25,684 bases of DNA from JBDLID01 sp039715055 (GCA_039715055.1 JBDLID010000035.1:1-25684), one strand, 5' to 3'. Counted from the first letter of the stretch, positions 1 to 6,836 are shown. The notes: generated by a model not told the origin, from the letters alone. A program made the numbers and translations.

Positions 1-233
1 ATACGGGTTTCCTCGGAAGGGAGTGGTGGCGCACCAACATCAATACCAAGCATTTCGCAAAACCACTTATTTTCTCCCATGCACTGGTGGATCATATGCT
101 CACAAGGATTACGATCCCGCTCATTAAGTGGCGAGGGACGGGTAGCCAGATCATCATCCTCAAACATACTCCAGACACTTAAGGTTTTAAGTCTTTCTGT
201 TTGGTAGGTGTCAACTAAATGTGCGTAAAGCAT
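1..233 (-). CDS. DinB-family protein, N-terminal part (cut by window edge)
   Basis: The reverse strand has ATG at 233-231 preceded by a strong ribosome site (GAGGAGG, 5-6 bases away) and stays open for 77 codons to the window edge. The protein starts MLYAHLVDTYQTERLKTLSV and contains a histidine-bearing helix (CEHMIHQCMGENKWFCEMLG). This resembles the first helices of the DinB/YfiT-like four-helix-bundle metalloproteins, where a conserved His in this helix binds metal. Family members include thiol-dependent transferases and many proteins of unknown function, so no reaction is assigned. It lies downstream of and in the same direction as the TetR gene, separated by about 200 bp that hold a palindromic element. 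The C-terminal part, including the other metal ligands, lies outside the window. Confidence 0.72.
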   Translation of the reverse strand, partial: MLYAHLVDTYQTERLKTLSVWSMFEDDDLATRPSPLNERDRNPCEHMIHQCMGENKWFCEMLGIDVGAPPLPSEETR

Positions 234-257
234 AGTACCTCCTCGTTATTTGTTTAC

Positions 258-279
258 GAACAGACATGCCTGACTGTTC
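258..279. promoter_or_regulatory. Imperfect palindrome upstream of the DinB-family gene
   Basis: GAACAG (258-263) and CTGTTC (274-279) form a dyad with further inner CA/TG symmetry, 25 bp upstream of the DinB-family start codon. The core ACAGAC...GACTGT resembles the half-sites of the palindrome in front of the neighbouring tetR gene (ACAGAC...GTCTGT). It may therefore be a second site for the same repressor. That link is inference from the shared half-sites only. Confidence 0.35.
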
Positions 280-306
280 AATGAGCAAAAACAATCACAG
301 ATTCAA

Positions 307-447
307 GGGTACCTTGAAAAATTAGTATTTCAGGTCAAAGTCGAGGCACGAGAAAAATTTTACCGCAGGCATATAAGTGATATTCCGAGGTTAAAATTAT
401 TCTCGTAACGAAGAGTTTGGCCTGAAAGGCAATTTTTCAAGATGCCC
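307..447. repeat. Palindromic dispersed element, copy A (141 bp)
   Basis: The left end begins GGGTACCTTGAAAAATTAG. The right end, read on the other strand, begins GGGCATCTTGAAAAATTGC. The two arms match imperfectly over about 56 bp, for example TTTCAGGTCAAA against TTTCAGGCCAAA, and ACGAGAAAAATTTTA against ACGAGAATAATTTTA, leaving about 29 bp in the middle. It has no coding capacity. It is related to copy B at 11651-11825 and to the fragments at 3890, 18903 and 24873. Its right end overlaps the last codons of tetR and supplies that gene's stop codon. The structure fits a MITE-like or REP/BIME-like non-autonomous element. Confidence 0.8.
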
Positions 448-1024
448 TCAAGAGATCCCGGACCGCTCCCTTAGCAGCAACAATGGGCCAGATGTCTCCG
501 TAATTTTGACTGGCAACAATACCACCTTCCACCAGAACATAGACTATTTCTGATGTATACTTGGCATCCAAACCAGTAACAGAAGGGTTGGATGCAGCAA
601 AATCCTCAATAATCTCTTTCAGGTAATCCTGAAGATCATCTTTATGCTTTATTACCTCTTCCCGTATCTTTGTGTCGATAGCAGGTATTTCTGTTGCGAT
701 ATTAAGAAAGGCACATCCTCTGAAATTACTCTCGGGCATCCACTTTTGTAAAAAATCAAAGACACCAATCAGTTTTTCTTCAGCAGTTTTGTGGCCTGAT
801 ACACTGTCCTCCAACCAGCCCATCCACACGACATGACGAGCTTGAAGATAGGCGACACATAGCTCCTCTTTAGAAGGAAAATGAGTATAGAATGTTGCTT
901 TTGCAACTTTTGCTTCAGATATAATTTGATTGATGCCGGTAGCGAGATACCCCTGGCTGTAAAAAAGGCGCAGGGCGGTTTCAATTATTCGTTCTCTTGG
1001 TGAGATATCTGAAGAGGTATACAT
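437..1024 (-). CDS. TetR/AcrR-family transcriptional regulator
   Basis: A DNA-binding repressor of about 195 residues, the usual family length. The N-terminal helix-turn-helix region is clear: RERIIETALRLFYSQGY, then a recognition-helix segment AKATFYTHFPSKEELCVAYL typical of TetR N-domains. The remaining residues are an all-helical ligand-binding and dimerisation domain that cannot be assigned a ligand. The reading frame is open further upstream to 1123. The ATG at 1024 is chosen because the helix-turn-helix then starts about 8 residues in, as is usual, and because a palindromic operator at 1043-1058 would otherwise lie inside the gene. There is no good ribosome site before this ATG. The stop codon TGA lies inside the right end of palindromic element A. 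The DinB-family gene follows in the same direction and may be a target. Confidence 0.88.
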   Translation of the reverse strand: MYTSSDISPRERIIETALRLFYSQGYLATGINQIISEAKVAKATFYTHFPSKEELCVAYLQARHVVWMGWLEDSVSGHKTAEEKLIGVFDFLQKWMPESNFRGCAFLNIATEIPAIDTKIREEVIKHKDDLQDYLKEIIEDFAASNPSVTGLDAKYTSEIVYVLVEGGIVASQNYGDIWPIVAAKGAVRDLLRAS

Positions 1025-1031
1025 AATACCG

Positions 1032-1060
1032 ACACTACACCAGACAGACCAGTCTGTCAA
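1032..1060 (-). promoter_or_regulatory. tetR operator overlapping a -35-like hexamer
   Basis: GACAGAC (1043-1049) and GTCTGTC (1052-1058) form a perfect 7-bp dyad with a 2-bp spacer, a form common for TetR-family operators. On the minus strand TTGACA (1060-1055) overlaps it, and a poor -10 match, TAGTGT (1037-1032), follows after 17 bp. The arrangement predicts autorepression of the adjacent regulator. A start point implied by this promoter would lie almost at the ATG, so the mRNA could be nearly leaderless. The operator is better supported than the promoter. Confidence 0.65.
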
Positions 1061-1236
1061 TCTCGCAACAGATAACCAAGGCTGGAGATTGTCTCCAGCA
1101 GATAATATCGATGGCAATCTCAACCAATGTCAGATATCGGTAAGTAAAGACTTTCTGACACTGTCTCTTTTGGAGAGGACCTGCTGCAGGCCAGGAAGTG
1201 ATGCGTCAGAATCCAGAGATGAATCACAGAAGGTTC

Positions 1237-1275
1237 AACCTGAAGCTAAAAGGCCGACTATTTAAAATTCAGGTT
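1237..1275 (-). terminator. Possible hairpin after the chorismate mutase gene
   Basis: AACCTGAA (1237-1244) pairs with TTCAGGTT (1268-1275) around a 23-base loop, about 30 bp beyond the stop codon of the double chorismate mutase gene. There is no clear T-tract on the minus strand, so this is only a weak terminator candidate. Nothing else was recognised between 1025 and 1303 apart from the tetR operator. Confidence 0.2.
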
Positions 1276-1303
1276 TTTGGAGTGCAGCGAGATTTCTACA
1301 AAA

Positions 1304-1930
1304 TCAGGCATGTTGGGATTGTACTGACTGAAGACTATTTTCTTCAATGCTTAATGAGACCTCATGGATGGCGTTGAATATCTCCTTGATCAGAGACACG
1401 CTGACGCCCAATGCCCTGGCAATTTTTATCTTGTTGTTTAATACTTGCTCCCAGCGCACAGGATCTAAAGGAGGAACTTTCAACTCATGCTTGTAGATTC
1501 CAATTCGTTTAACGATTTTGAACCGCTCTGCCAGCAGCAGGCATAAGGTACGGTCCAGATTATACAACGTTTGCCGCAGGGAATCGATCCGCAGTCCTTT
1601 GCAGATAATTTCATGATGTTCGGCTTGCGGGTCGCTGGAAACAGATTCAAATTGTTCTATTGCATCCTGAAAGATCAGGTTGAGAATCCTCTGAAAAAAC
1701 ACTGACTCCATTTTCAGTTCAACGGACATTTCGATCAGCTTTTTCATATCTTCCCGTCTGGCCTCGCTTTGCTTGAGGTCAACATTCTGCAACCGTTTGA
1801 TCAAAATGATTTTTTCCACAACCCGCATACGCTCGGTCATCAGATTTAATAAAGAAATATCCAGGTAATCGATTGATTTGCGATAATCAATCATTCGTGG
1901 ATCTTTGGCTAAATCAGGGCTGCTACTCAT
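1304..1930 (-). CDS. Tandem double chorismate mutase (AroQ-type) domain protein
   Basis: A 208-residue cytosolic protein made of two consecutive AroQ-like three-helix domains, about residues 12-98 and 110-196. Chorismate mutases convert chorismate to prephenate for Phe and Tyr synthesis. Compared with the E. coli P-protein domain (R11, R28, K39, D48, R51, E52), domain 1 keeps R17, R34 and K45 at exact spacing and has R59-E60 near the R51-E52 position. Domain 2 keeps R119, R136, K147, D156 and R159 at exact spacing but has W160 in place of E52. AroQ enzymes are normally single domains that dimerise and share active sites, so a covalent pseudo-dimer is plausible. The Gln equivalent to Q88 is not clearly conserved. 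Activity is likely but not certain; a regulatory role is possible. AAGGAG precedes the ATG. It lies 15 bp downstream of the DedA gene, as the last gene of an apparent operon. Confidence 0.75.
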   Translation of the reverse strand: MSSSPDLAKDPRMIDYRKSIDYLDISLLNLMTERMRVVEKIILIKRLQNVDLKQSEARREDMKKLIEMSVELKMESVFFQRILNLIFQDAIEQFESVSSDPQAEHHEIICKGLRIDSLRQTLYNLDRTLCLLLAERFKIVKRIGIYKHELKVPPLDPVRWEQVLNNKIKIARALGVSVSLIKEIFNAIHEVSLSIEENSLQSVQSQHA

Positions 1931-1945
1931 CTGCGGACTCCTTAT

Positions 1946-2383
1946 TTATTCAACAAAAAACATGGCAATAAAGGCATAGCGACCTAGTTTTCCGACAAAA
2001 ACAAAAAAAAGGAAAACCAATGGCTGCAGGCGTAAAATCCCAGCTGCCAGACACAATGGGTCACCAACAATCGGAAGCCACGCAAACAGGAGAGAGACGG
2101 CACCGTAACGTTGATAGAGTTCCATAGCCCTGGCGGTCTGCTTCCTGTCCACCCTCAAGACCTTTCTCATGAAAAACCCGGAACCCCATATCCCAATAAT
2201 GTAAGTGAGAAAGGCACCTAAGACATTACCCAGGGTGGCAACAGCGACGACCTGTGTGGACGGCAAGCCCTGGAGTATCAGAGCGACCAACAGCCATTCA
2301 GACCCCAGAGGCAACAGCGTTGCAGCCAGAAGGCTGAGAAAAAAGAGCGCCGGAAGACCATGATCAAGGAGGAAATTTTCCAT
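1946..2383 (-). CDS. DedA/SNARE-associated (YqaA-like) membrane protein
   Basis: A 145-residue polytopic inner-membrane protein of the DedA/VTT superfamily, short YqaA-like branch. Family members are linked to lipid flipping and membrane homeostasis; the substrate here is unknown. Visible features are an N-terminal hydrophobic pair of helices, a glycine-rich segment (GNVLGAFLTYIIGIWG), a re-entrant-type motif (WLPIVGDPLCLAAGILRL) with the family's P-x-x-G-D and A-G signatures, and a terminal hydrophobic helix (GKLGRYAFIAMFF). A TTG codon lies just upstream in frame, but the ATG at 2383 is preferred. It overlaps by one base the stop codon of the preceding small gene (TGATG), which suggests translational coupling. 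The chorismate mutase gene follows after 15 bp. Confidence 0.82.
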   Translation of the reverse strand: MENFLLDHGLPALFFLSLLAATLLPLGSEWLLVALILQGLPSTQVVAVATLGNVLGAFLTYIIGIWGSGFFMRKVLRVDRKQTARAMELYQRYGAVSLLFAWLPIVGDPLCLAAGILRLQPLVFLFFVFVGKLGRYAFIAMFFVE

Positions 2384-2544
2384 CAATCCAAATAGCTTTG
2401 ATTGATTCTAACCCCCACATAAACACCAAGCAAACTCCCTGCGAAACTGGCCAGATAGGCGGTCATAACCCCCATCTGCTCCCCTAGCCACCAGCCAATC
2501 CAGGCAAAGATTGTTATACTCATCAGCAGGATAATTTTTTTCAT
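2383..2544 (-). CDS. Small two-helix membrane protein (53 aa)
   Basis: A 53-codon reading frame starts at ATG 2544 and ends with TGA overlapping the ATG of the DedA-family gene (TGATG). The protein begins MKKIILLMSITIFAWIGWWL and has two hydrophobic segments: residues 4-20, and residues 26-45 with a small-residue pattern (LASFAGSLLGVYVG). The C-terminus is polar (RINQSYLD). This looks like a genuine short inner-membrane protein of unknown function. The tight overlap argues that it is co-translated with DedA and may act with it. There is no strong Shine-Dalgarno sequence in front of the ATG. Confidence 0.66.
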   Translation of the reverse strand: MKKIILLMSITIFAWIGWWLGEQMGVMTAYLASFAGSLLGVYVGVRINQSYLD

Positions 2545-2643
2545 CTTGTCATAATGGTTTGTTTGTCAGGGAATCTTTTATATATCACCCCCCACGACCT
2601 GCATGAGCTTCTTTCACAAAATCCCTTAGCCCCTGCATCTTTT

Positions 2644-2812
2644 GCCATACACCTTCGACCTTATGCTCTTATGCTCTTTTGCCTTACACCTTCGACCTTA
2701 TGCTCTTATGCTCTTTTGCCTTACACCTTCAACCTTATACCCTGCACCCTGCCCTTACACCCTTCACCTTACCCCTATACCCTTCACCTTCAACCTTACA
2801 CCTTACACCTTT
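2644..2812. repeat. 37-bp tandem repeat grading into a degenerate CCTTACACC-type tract
   Basis: Two adjacent 37-bp units (2644-2680 and 2681-2717) are nearly identical; each has GCC-TACACCTTCGACC followed by TTATGCTC twice. A third, partial unit starts at 2718. The sequence then decays into short repeats of the form CCTTACACC/CCTTCAACC up to about 2812. The tract has strong strand asymmetry (pyrimidine-rich on plus). It lies directly after the stop codon of the small RHH-like gene. Open frames through it on the plus strand are repeat artefacts rich in Pro, Thr, Leu and Tyr. Confidence 0.85.
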
Positions 2813-2819
2813 CATTTTT

Positions 2820-3002
2820 TCAGCATTGGTGTTTTTTCAGAAAATCGAGGACCATCTCCTCCATGATCTCCAGCTGATCACGGCCTGTTTCGTTGGTGAT
2901 AATCCATGAACATCTCTGGTAGGCACGGTAGAGTTCAGACGGGATCCTGATCTTGAGCTCAAGCAACGGCTCGGCCTCCTTGTCCTGATGCCGACCACTC
3001 AC
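2820..3002 (-). CDS. Small ribbon-helix-helix-like protein overlapping hisA
   Basis: A 60-residue protein starting at GTG (3002-3000) that overlaps the hisA stop codon by four bases (GTGA), typical of translational coupling. A predicted strand (LLELKIRIP) is followed by helix 1 (SELYRAYQRCSWII) and helix 2 (GRDQLEIMEEMVLDFLKKH). That is the beta-alpha-alpha layout of ribbon-helix-helix DNA-binding proteins (Arc/MetJ/CopG fold). The assignment is by pattern only. It could be a regulator tied to hisA, or a small structural partner. The 37-bp repeat tract begins directly after its stop. Confidence 0.6.
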   Translation of the reverse strand: MSGRHQDKEAEPLLELKIRIPSELYRAYQRCSWIITNETGRDQLEIMEEMVLDFLKKHQC

Positions 3003-3769
3003 TGCTCCTGCTTCCGGTGAAAGTCCACCGCCTCCCGGTATGTCATGGTTGTTCCGCCGAAGATATCCAGAGCACTGCCCACCGTAGCATCGAGGCGACC
3101 GCGGCCAATCCTTTCAATCAACCCGAAGTCCTCGAGATCTCTGATTCCACCAGCATAGGTAGTGGGAATTTGCGACCATCTGCCTAGTTTTTCAACCAGA
3201 TCCTTCTCCACCCCCCGGCATTGCCCTTCCACATCGGCAGCGTGAATGAGGAATTCATCGCAGTGAGCACCAAAATCAGCAAGGCTCTCCTCGCTGATGA
3301 CCACATCGGTAAAGTTCTGCCAGCGGTCGGTGACGATAAAATAGTCATCACCGCGCCGTCGACAGCTCAAATCAAGCACCAGCCTCTCTCTTCCGACCGC
3401 AGTCACCAGCCGTTTCAAGCGATCCCGATCGATGAGCCCTTCACGAAAGACATATGAGGTGACAATCACATGGGAAGCACCGTGATCAATCCACTGAGCA
3501 CCATTGTCCGCATCGATTCCACCACCGATCTGCAATCCTCCCGGCCAGGCGGCAAGGGCCTCCCGGGCCGCCTCATCATTGCCCGGCCCGAGCTTTATAA
3601 TATGTCCGCCGGTGAGATTGTCCTGCCTATAAAGGTCGGCAAACCATGAGGATGGATGCTCGGCAGTAAAGTTAGTCTTGAGACGATCAGGATTGTCATC
3701 GCTCAAAGTCGAACCGACAATCTGCTTGACCTGGCCATTATGAAGATCAATACAGGGACGAAATTTCAT
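2999..3769 (-). CDS. hisA: HisA, ProFAR isomerase of the eukaryotic type
   Basis: A 256-residue (beta-alpha)8-barrel enzyme that catalyses the fourth step of histidine synthesis: Amadori isomerisation of ProFAR to PRFAR in the cytosol. The N-terminus MKFRPCIDLHNGQVKQIVGS carries the catalytic Asp at residue 8. LVLDLSCRRRGDDYF carries the second barrel motif, and GGIRDLEDF and GGGIDADNG are phosphate-binding glycine loops. The PCIDLHNGQVKQIVGSTL start and the LDLSCR motif are characteristic of the plant and fungal HIS6 subtype rather than the usual bacterial HisA. No other his gene is in the window, so it is detached from a his operon. It overlaps the RHH-like gene downstream, and a strong terminator separates it from the ATPase gene upstream. 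The ribosome site is poor (GGAG only 2 bases from the ATG). Confidence 0.92.
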   Translation of the reverse strand: MKFRPCIDLHNGQVKQIVGSTLSDDNPDRLKTNFTAEHPSSWFADLYRQDNLTGGHIIKLGPGNDEAAREALAAWPGGLQIGGGIDADNGAQWIDHGASHVIVTSYVFREGLIDRDRLKRLVTAVGRERLVLDLSCRRRGDDYFIVTDRWQNFTDVVISEESLADFGAHCDEFLIHAADVEGQCRGVEKDLVEKLGRWSQIPTTYAGGIRDLEDFGLIERIGRGRLDATVGSALDIFGGTTMTYREAVDFHRKQEQ

Positions 3770-3787
3770 GGCTCCAATCCGTTTTTT

Positions 3788-3826
3788 AAAAAAAAAGGCG
3801 GGCTCTCTTAAAAAAGAGAACCCGCC
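3788..3826 (-). terminator. Rho-independent terminator between the ATPase gene and hisA
   Basis: GGCGGGCTCTCTT (3797-3809) pairs with AAGAGAACCCGCC (3814-3826) with one mismatch around a 4-base A loop. On the minus strand it is followed by nine T (3796-3788). It should end transcripts from the fusA/ATPase side. hisA starts 19 bases further on, so hisA needs its own promoter or readthrough. Confidence 0.85.
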
Positions 3827-3889
3827 CTATTATATACACACAACCAGTAGGTATGCTTTCAATCTAAAATTTAATGAAAATCAGGACTT

Positions 3890-3941
3890 TTAGCCAAATT
3901 CTTTCTGTGACGAAGAGGTTGGTCAAAAAGACAATTTTTTA
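3890..3941. repeat. Right-arm fragment of the palindromic dispersed element
   Basis: The stretch GACGAAGAGGTTGGTCAAAA followed by AGACAATTTTTTAAG aligns with the right arms of copy A (ACGAAGAGTTTGGCCTGAAA, GGCAATTTTTCAAG) and copy B (ACGAAGAAGCTGGACAAAAA, GGCAATTTTGCAAG). No matching left arm was found, so this is a decayed or truncated copy. Its end overlaps the stop codon of the RecA-like ATPase gene, as copy A does with tetR. Confidence 0.55.
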
Positions 3942-4646
3942 AGCTTTTTCGATAAGCATCGTAGACGGGTCGAGTCTCAACGAAGTCCCGGCATCAACGG
4001 AGCCTGAATTACACTTGAGAATCTTGAGATCAATGGCTTCTTTCTCCGGGTCAATGAGGAGTATGGAGTCAAACAGATCATCCACCTCATGACACGGGGC
4101 GGGTACACCCGCATCGCTGATCCGGTCATCATTACGATGACTGACTGCGGAAAACCAGATCATGGTCAGACCGTTTTCATACATGAAGTTTCTCATCTCC
4201 TTGAGAGTCTCATGCTGCTGGTCCTTAAAGTCAAAACCATCGATAATCAGACAGGTCGGCTTAAAGATATCCTGCTTGACCAGATCATTGAGCCGCTCCT
4301 CCAGGGTCACTGGACTGAACGTATTCTCTTTGAAAGTCATAATCATCCGGTTGGCCATAACCTCGGCCACCACTTCCTGGAAGTTGTCGATACTCTTACC
4401 TTCAGCCATCAGGGTAAGGATATCATCATACCAGGCACGGGTCTTATCCACGGTCTCATCGATGGAGACATGGAGCACCTTATTGCCGCGCAGGATTGAA
4501 TCCAGGGCAATCTGAACGAGAATGGCGGTCTTTCCCAGACCGGCACGGGCCATGACCAGGCCCATACGGTGATCATTGTCCTGAACCTTTTGCTCCAGGC
4601 CCAGGACCCTCAAGGGGTTGTCGATAACCAGGTCTTCTTTTCCCAT
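3939..4646 (-). CDS. RecA/KaiC-like P-loop ATPase of unknown role
   Basis: A 235-residue cytosolic ATPase. The Walker A motif is ARAGLGKTA (about residues 33-41) and the Walker B motif is CLIIDGFD (about 132-139). The core resembles the RecA/DnaB/KaiC fold: a beta strand before the P-loop, HVSIDET after strand 2, and MIWFSAVSHR at the sensor strand. There is no helicase zinc domain, DNA-binding domain or second ATPase domain, so it is much shorter than DnaB or KaiC. No specific function is assigned. The start has a good ribosome site (AGAGGTG, 8 bases). It lies 103 bp downstream of fusA, so it may be partly co-transcribed with the elongation factor. A terminator follows it. The stop codon lies in a repeat fragment. 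Confidence 0.7.
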   Translation of the reverse strand: MGKEDLVIDNPLRVLGLEQKVQDNDHRMGLVMARAGLGKTAILVQIALDSILRGNKVLHVSIDETVDKTRAWYDDILTLMAEGKSIDNFQEVVAEVMANRMIMTFKENTFSPVTLEERLNDLVKQDIFKPTCLIIDGFDFKDQQHETLKEMRNFMYENGLTMIWFSAVSHRNDDRISDAGVPAPCHEVDDLFDSILLIDPEKEAIDLKILKCNSGSVDAGTSLRLDPSTMLIEKA

Positions 4647-4674
4647 GGCTGTACACCTCTTTATGTTTTTACAG

Positions 4675-4712
4675 CGATCCCGGCAGGATCGTTGAACGGG
4701 CCCGCAGCCCGT
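4675..4712 (-). other. Two adjacent hairpins between fusA and the ATPase gene
   Basis: CGATCC (4675-4680) pairs with GGATCG (4686-4691), and ACGGGC (4696-4701) pairs with GCCCGT (4707-4712), each with a 5-base loop. Neither has a T-tract, so they are more likely mRNA stability or processing structures in the 103-bp intercistronic gap than a terminator. Confidence 0.35.
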
Positions 4713-4749
4713 ATTAGGATTCGTTAACAGTATACCAGAGGACGCCAGC

Positions 4750-6834
4750 TTATGCGTTCTTTTTCTCGTCCTGATATTTCTTGATCAGCTCTTCGCTGAC
4801 GCTCTTGGGAACTTGCTTGAAGGTGGCAAATTCCATGGTAAATTCGGCCTTGCCCTGGGTCAGGGAACGAAGGGTTGTGGAGTAACCGAACATCTCAGAG
4901 AGCGGCACTTCAGCCTCAACAACGGTGTAGGTACCCTCCTCAACGGTTCCGATAATCATACCACGACGCTGGTTGATGGAACCCATGACCGCACCCTGGA
5001 ATTCAGATGGCCCTTCAACAGCCACTTTCATGATCGGCTCCATAATAACAGGGTTTGCCTTCAAATAGCCTTCCTTGAAAGCACCGACAGATGCCAGCTG
5101 GAAGGCCACGTCTGAGGAGTCCACCGAGTGGGCGGCACCATCGTTGATAACGCAGCGAACACCGGTCACCGGGGCACCGCACAGGGCCCCTTTAGCCAGA
5201 CTCTTCTTGAAACCCTTGTCACAGGAGGAGATAAACTCGCGGGGGATAACACCGCCGACGATGTTGTCGACAAACTCGTACTCTTCATCTTCCAGCGGCT
5301 CGATATAGCCGGCAACACGGCCGAACTGACCGGATCCACCGGTTTGCTTCTTGTGGGTGTAGTTGAAGTCGGCACGGCCGGAAATCGTCTCACGGTAAGC
5401 GACCTGCGGGGCACCGACCTCAACCTCGGCCATGTACTCCCGTTTCATCCGCTCAATGTAAACTTCGAGATGAAGCTCGCCCATACCGGAGATAATGGTC
5501 TCAGCGGTCTCATGATCGACAAAGGTCTTGAACGTCGGATCCTCTTTGGTGAAGCGGTTAAGCGCCTTGGACATGTTGACCTGGGCTTTGTTGTCCACCG
5601 GAATGACCGCAAGAGAGATGACCGGCTCGGGAATATGCATGGAGCTCATGGAGCAGGAAAGCTTGCCGTCGGTGAAGGTATCGCCTGAGGCGCAGTCAAC
5701 ACCGAACAGGGCAACGATGTCACCGGCTTCGCAGGAGTCGATCTCTTCCATCTCATCGGAATGCATCCGCACCAGGCGGCCGACCTTGACCTTCTTGCCG
5801 GTCCTGGTGTTGATAATGGAGTCACCTTTTCTAAGCGTTCCCTGGTAGGTCCGCACATAGGTAAGCTGACCGTAGCGGCCGTCTTCGAGTTTGAAGGCCA
5901 GCATGATCAGCGGGTCCTCGGAATCGTTTGTCACCGGGAACTCCTCTTCCTCTTTTTCGAGGTCAAGGGCCATGTTCTCCACATCGGTGGGACACGGCAG
6001 ATAGGAGATGACCGCGTTGAGCAGCGGCTGAACACACTTGTTCTTGTACGCTGAACCGATAAAAACCGGAGAAAATTCAAGATCAAGGGTTCCCTTGCGT
6101 ACCGCATCGTGGACCATCTCCACCGGGATATCCTCTTCCTCGAGCATGGCCTCCATCAGCTCCTCGGAGAACATGGAAACAGCATCGAGCAGTTCTTCCC
6201 GTTTCTCATCGGCCTCGTCCTGCATGGAGGCAGGGATCTCCTCTTCGCGGATAATCTCGCCATTGTCGCCGTCAAAGTAGAGTGCCTTCATGGTGACCAG
6301 GTCAACCACACCCTCGAGATCAGACTCGAGACCAATGGGGATCTGCATCATGTGGGCGTTGAGATCAAGCTTGTCGCGAAGCTGGTCGGTGACACGGGCC
6401 GGATTGGCGCCGGTCCGATCACATTTATTAATGAACGAGATACGGGGAACGTTGTAGCGATCCATCTGCCGGTTGACAGTGATGGACTGTGACTGAACAC
6501 CGCCAACTGAACAGAGAATCAGCACCGCACCGTCGAGAACCCTCAGGGCACGCTCCACCTCAACGGTGAAGTCGACGTGGCCGGGGGTGTCGATGATGTT
6601 AATGTCGTACCCATCCCAGTTACAGTAGGTGGCTGCCGACTGAATAGTGATGCCGCGTTCCTTTTCCAGCTCCATGGAGTCCATTTTGGCGCCGACTCCG
6701 TCTTTGCCGCGAACGTCATGGATGGCGTGAATCTTATCTGTGTAAAAAAGTACGCGCTCGGTCAGGGTGGTCTTTCCTGAATCAATATGGGCGCTGATAC
6801 CGATATTTCGTACGTTGCTGAGATCTTTACTCAT
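4750..6834 (-). CDS. fusA: Translation elongation factor G, spdEFG1/mitochondrial-type
   Basis: A 694-residue translational GTPase that drives tRNA-mRNA translocation on the ribosome. G1 is AHIDSGKTTLTER (residues 15-27), with Ser where standard EF-G has Ala. G2 is in RGITIQSAA, G3 is DTPGHVDF and G4 is NKCDR. Domains II to V follow: a beta barrel, the CYIERMKREY-type domain III region, domain IV with GGSGQFG, and a domain V ending before KKYQDEKKNA. The segment IHDVRGKDGVGAKMDSME and HIDSGKTT match the EF-G class shared by spirochaetes, planctomycetes, deltaproteobacteria and mitochondrial EF-G1. In that class the translocation and recycling roles are split between two paralogues; this sequence looks like the translocase. 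It is not next to rpsL, rpsG or tuf. The ribosome site lies in a hairpin loop and an attenuator-like leader precedes it. Confidence 0.95.
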   Translation of the reverse strand: MSKDLSNVRNIGISAHIDSGKTTLTERVLFYTDKIHAIHDVRGKDGVGAKMDSMELEKERGITIQSAATYCNWDGYDINIIDTPGHVDFTVEVERALRVLDGAVLILCSVGGVQSQSITVNRQMDRYNVPRISFINKCDRTGANPARVTDQLRDKLDLNAHMMQIPIGLESDLEGVVDLVTMKALYFDGDNGEIIREEEIPASMQDEADEKREELLDAVSMFSEELMEAMLEEEDIPVEMVHDAVRKGTLDLEFSPVFIGSAYKNKCVQPLLNAVISYLPCPTDVENMALDLEKEEEEFPVTNDSEDPLIMLAFKLEDGRYGQLTYVRTYQGTLRKGDSIINTRTGKKVKVGRLVRMHSDEMEEIDSCEAGDIVALFGVDCASGDTFTDGKLSCSMSSMHIPEPVISLAVIPVDNKAQVNMSKALNRFTKEDPTFKTFVDHETAETIISGMGELHLEVYIERMKREYMAEVEVGAPQVAYRETISGRADFNYTHKKQTGGSGQFGRVAGYIEPLEDEEYEFVDNIVGGVIPREFISSCDKGFKKSLAKGALCGAPVTGVRCVINDGAAHSVDSSDVAFQLASVGAFKEGYLKANPVIMEPIMKVAVEGPSEFQGAVMGSINQRRGMIIGTVEEGTYTVVEAEVPLSEMFGYSTTLRSLTQGKAEFTMEFATFKQVPKSVSEELIKKYQDEKKNA

Positions 6835-6836
6835 AG

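Noticed and set aside
1025..1123. 33-residue N-terminal extension of the TetR regulator
   Set aside because: It would place the operator inside the coding region and gives an N-terminus unlike TetR proteins.
2554..2909. Plus-strand frames rich in Pro, Thr, Leu and Tyr
   Set aside because: They are translations of the tandem-repeat tract and of the antisense of the RHH-like gene.
4813..6780. Several plus-strand and shifted minus-strand frames inside fusA
   Set aside because: All are shadows of a complete, well-conserved EF-G gene.
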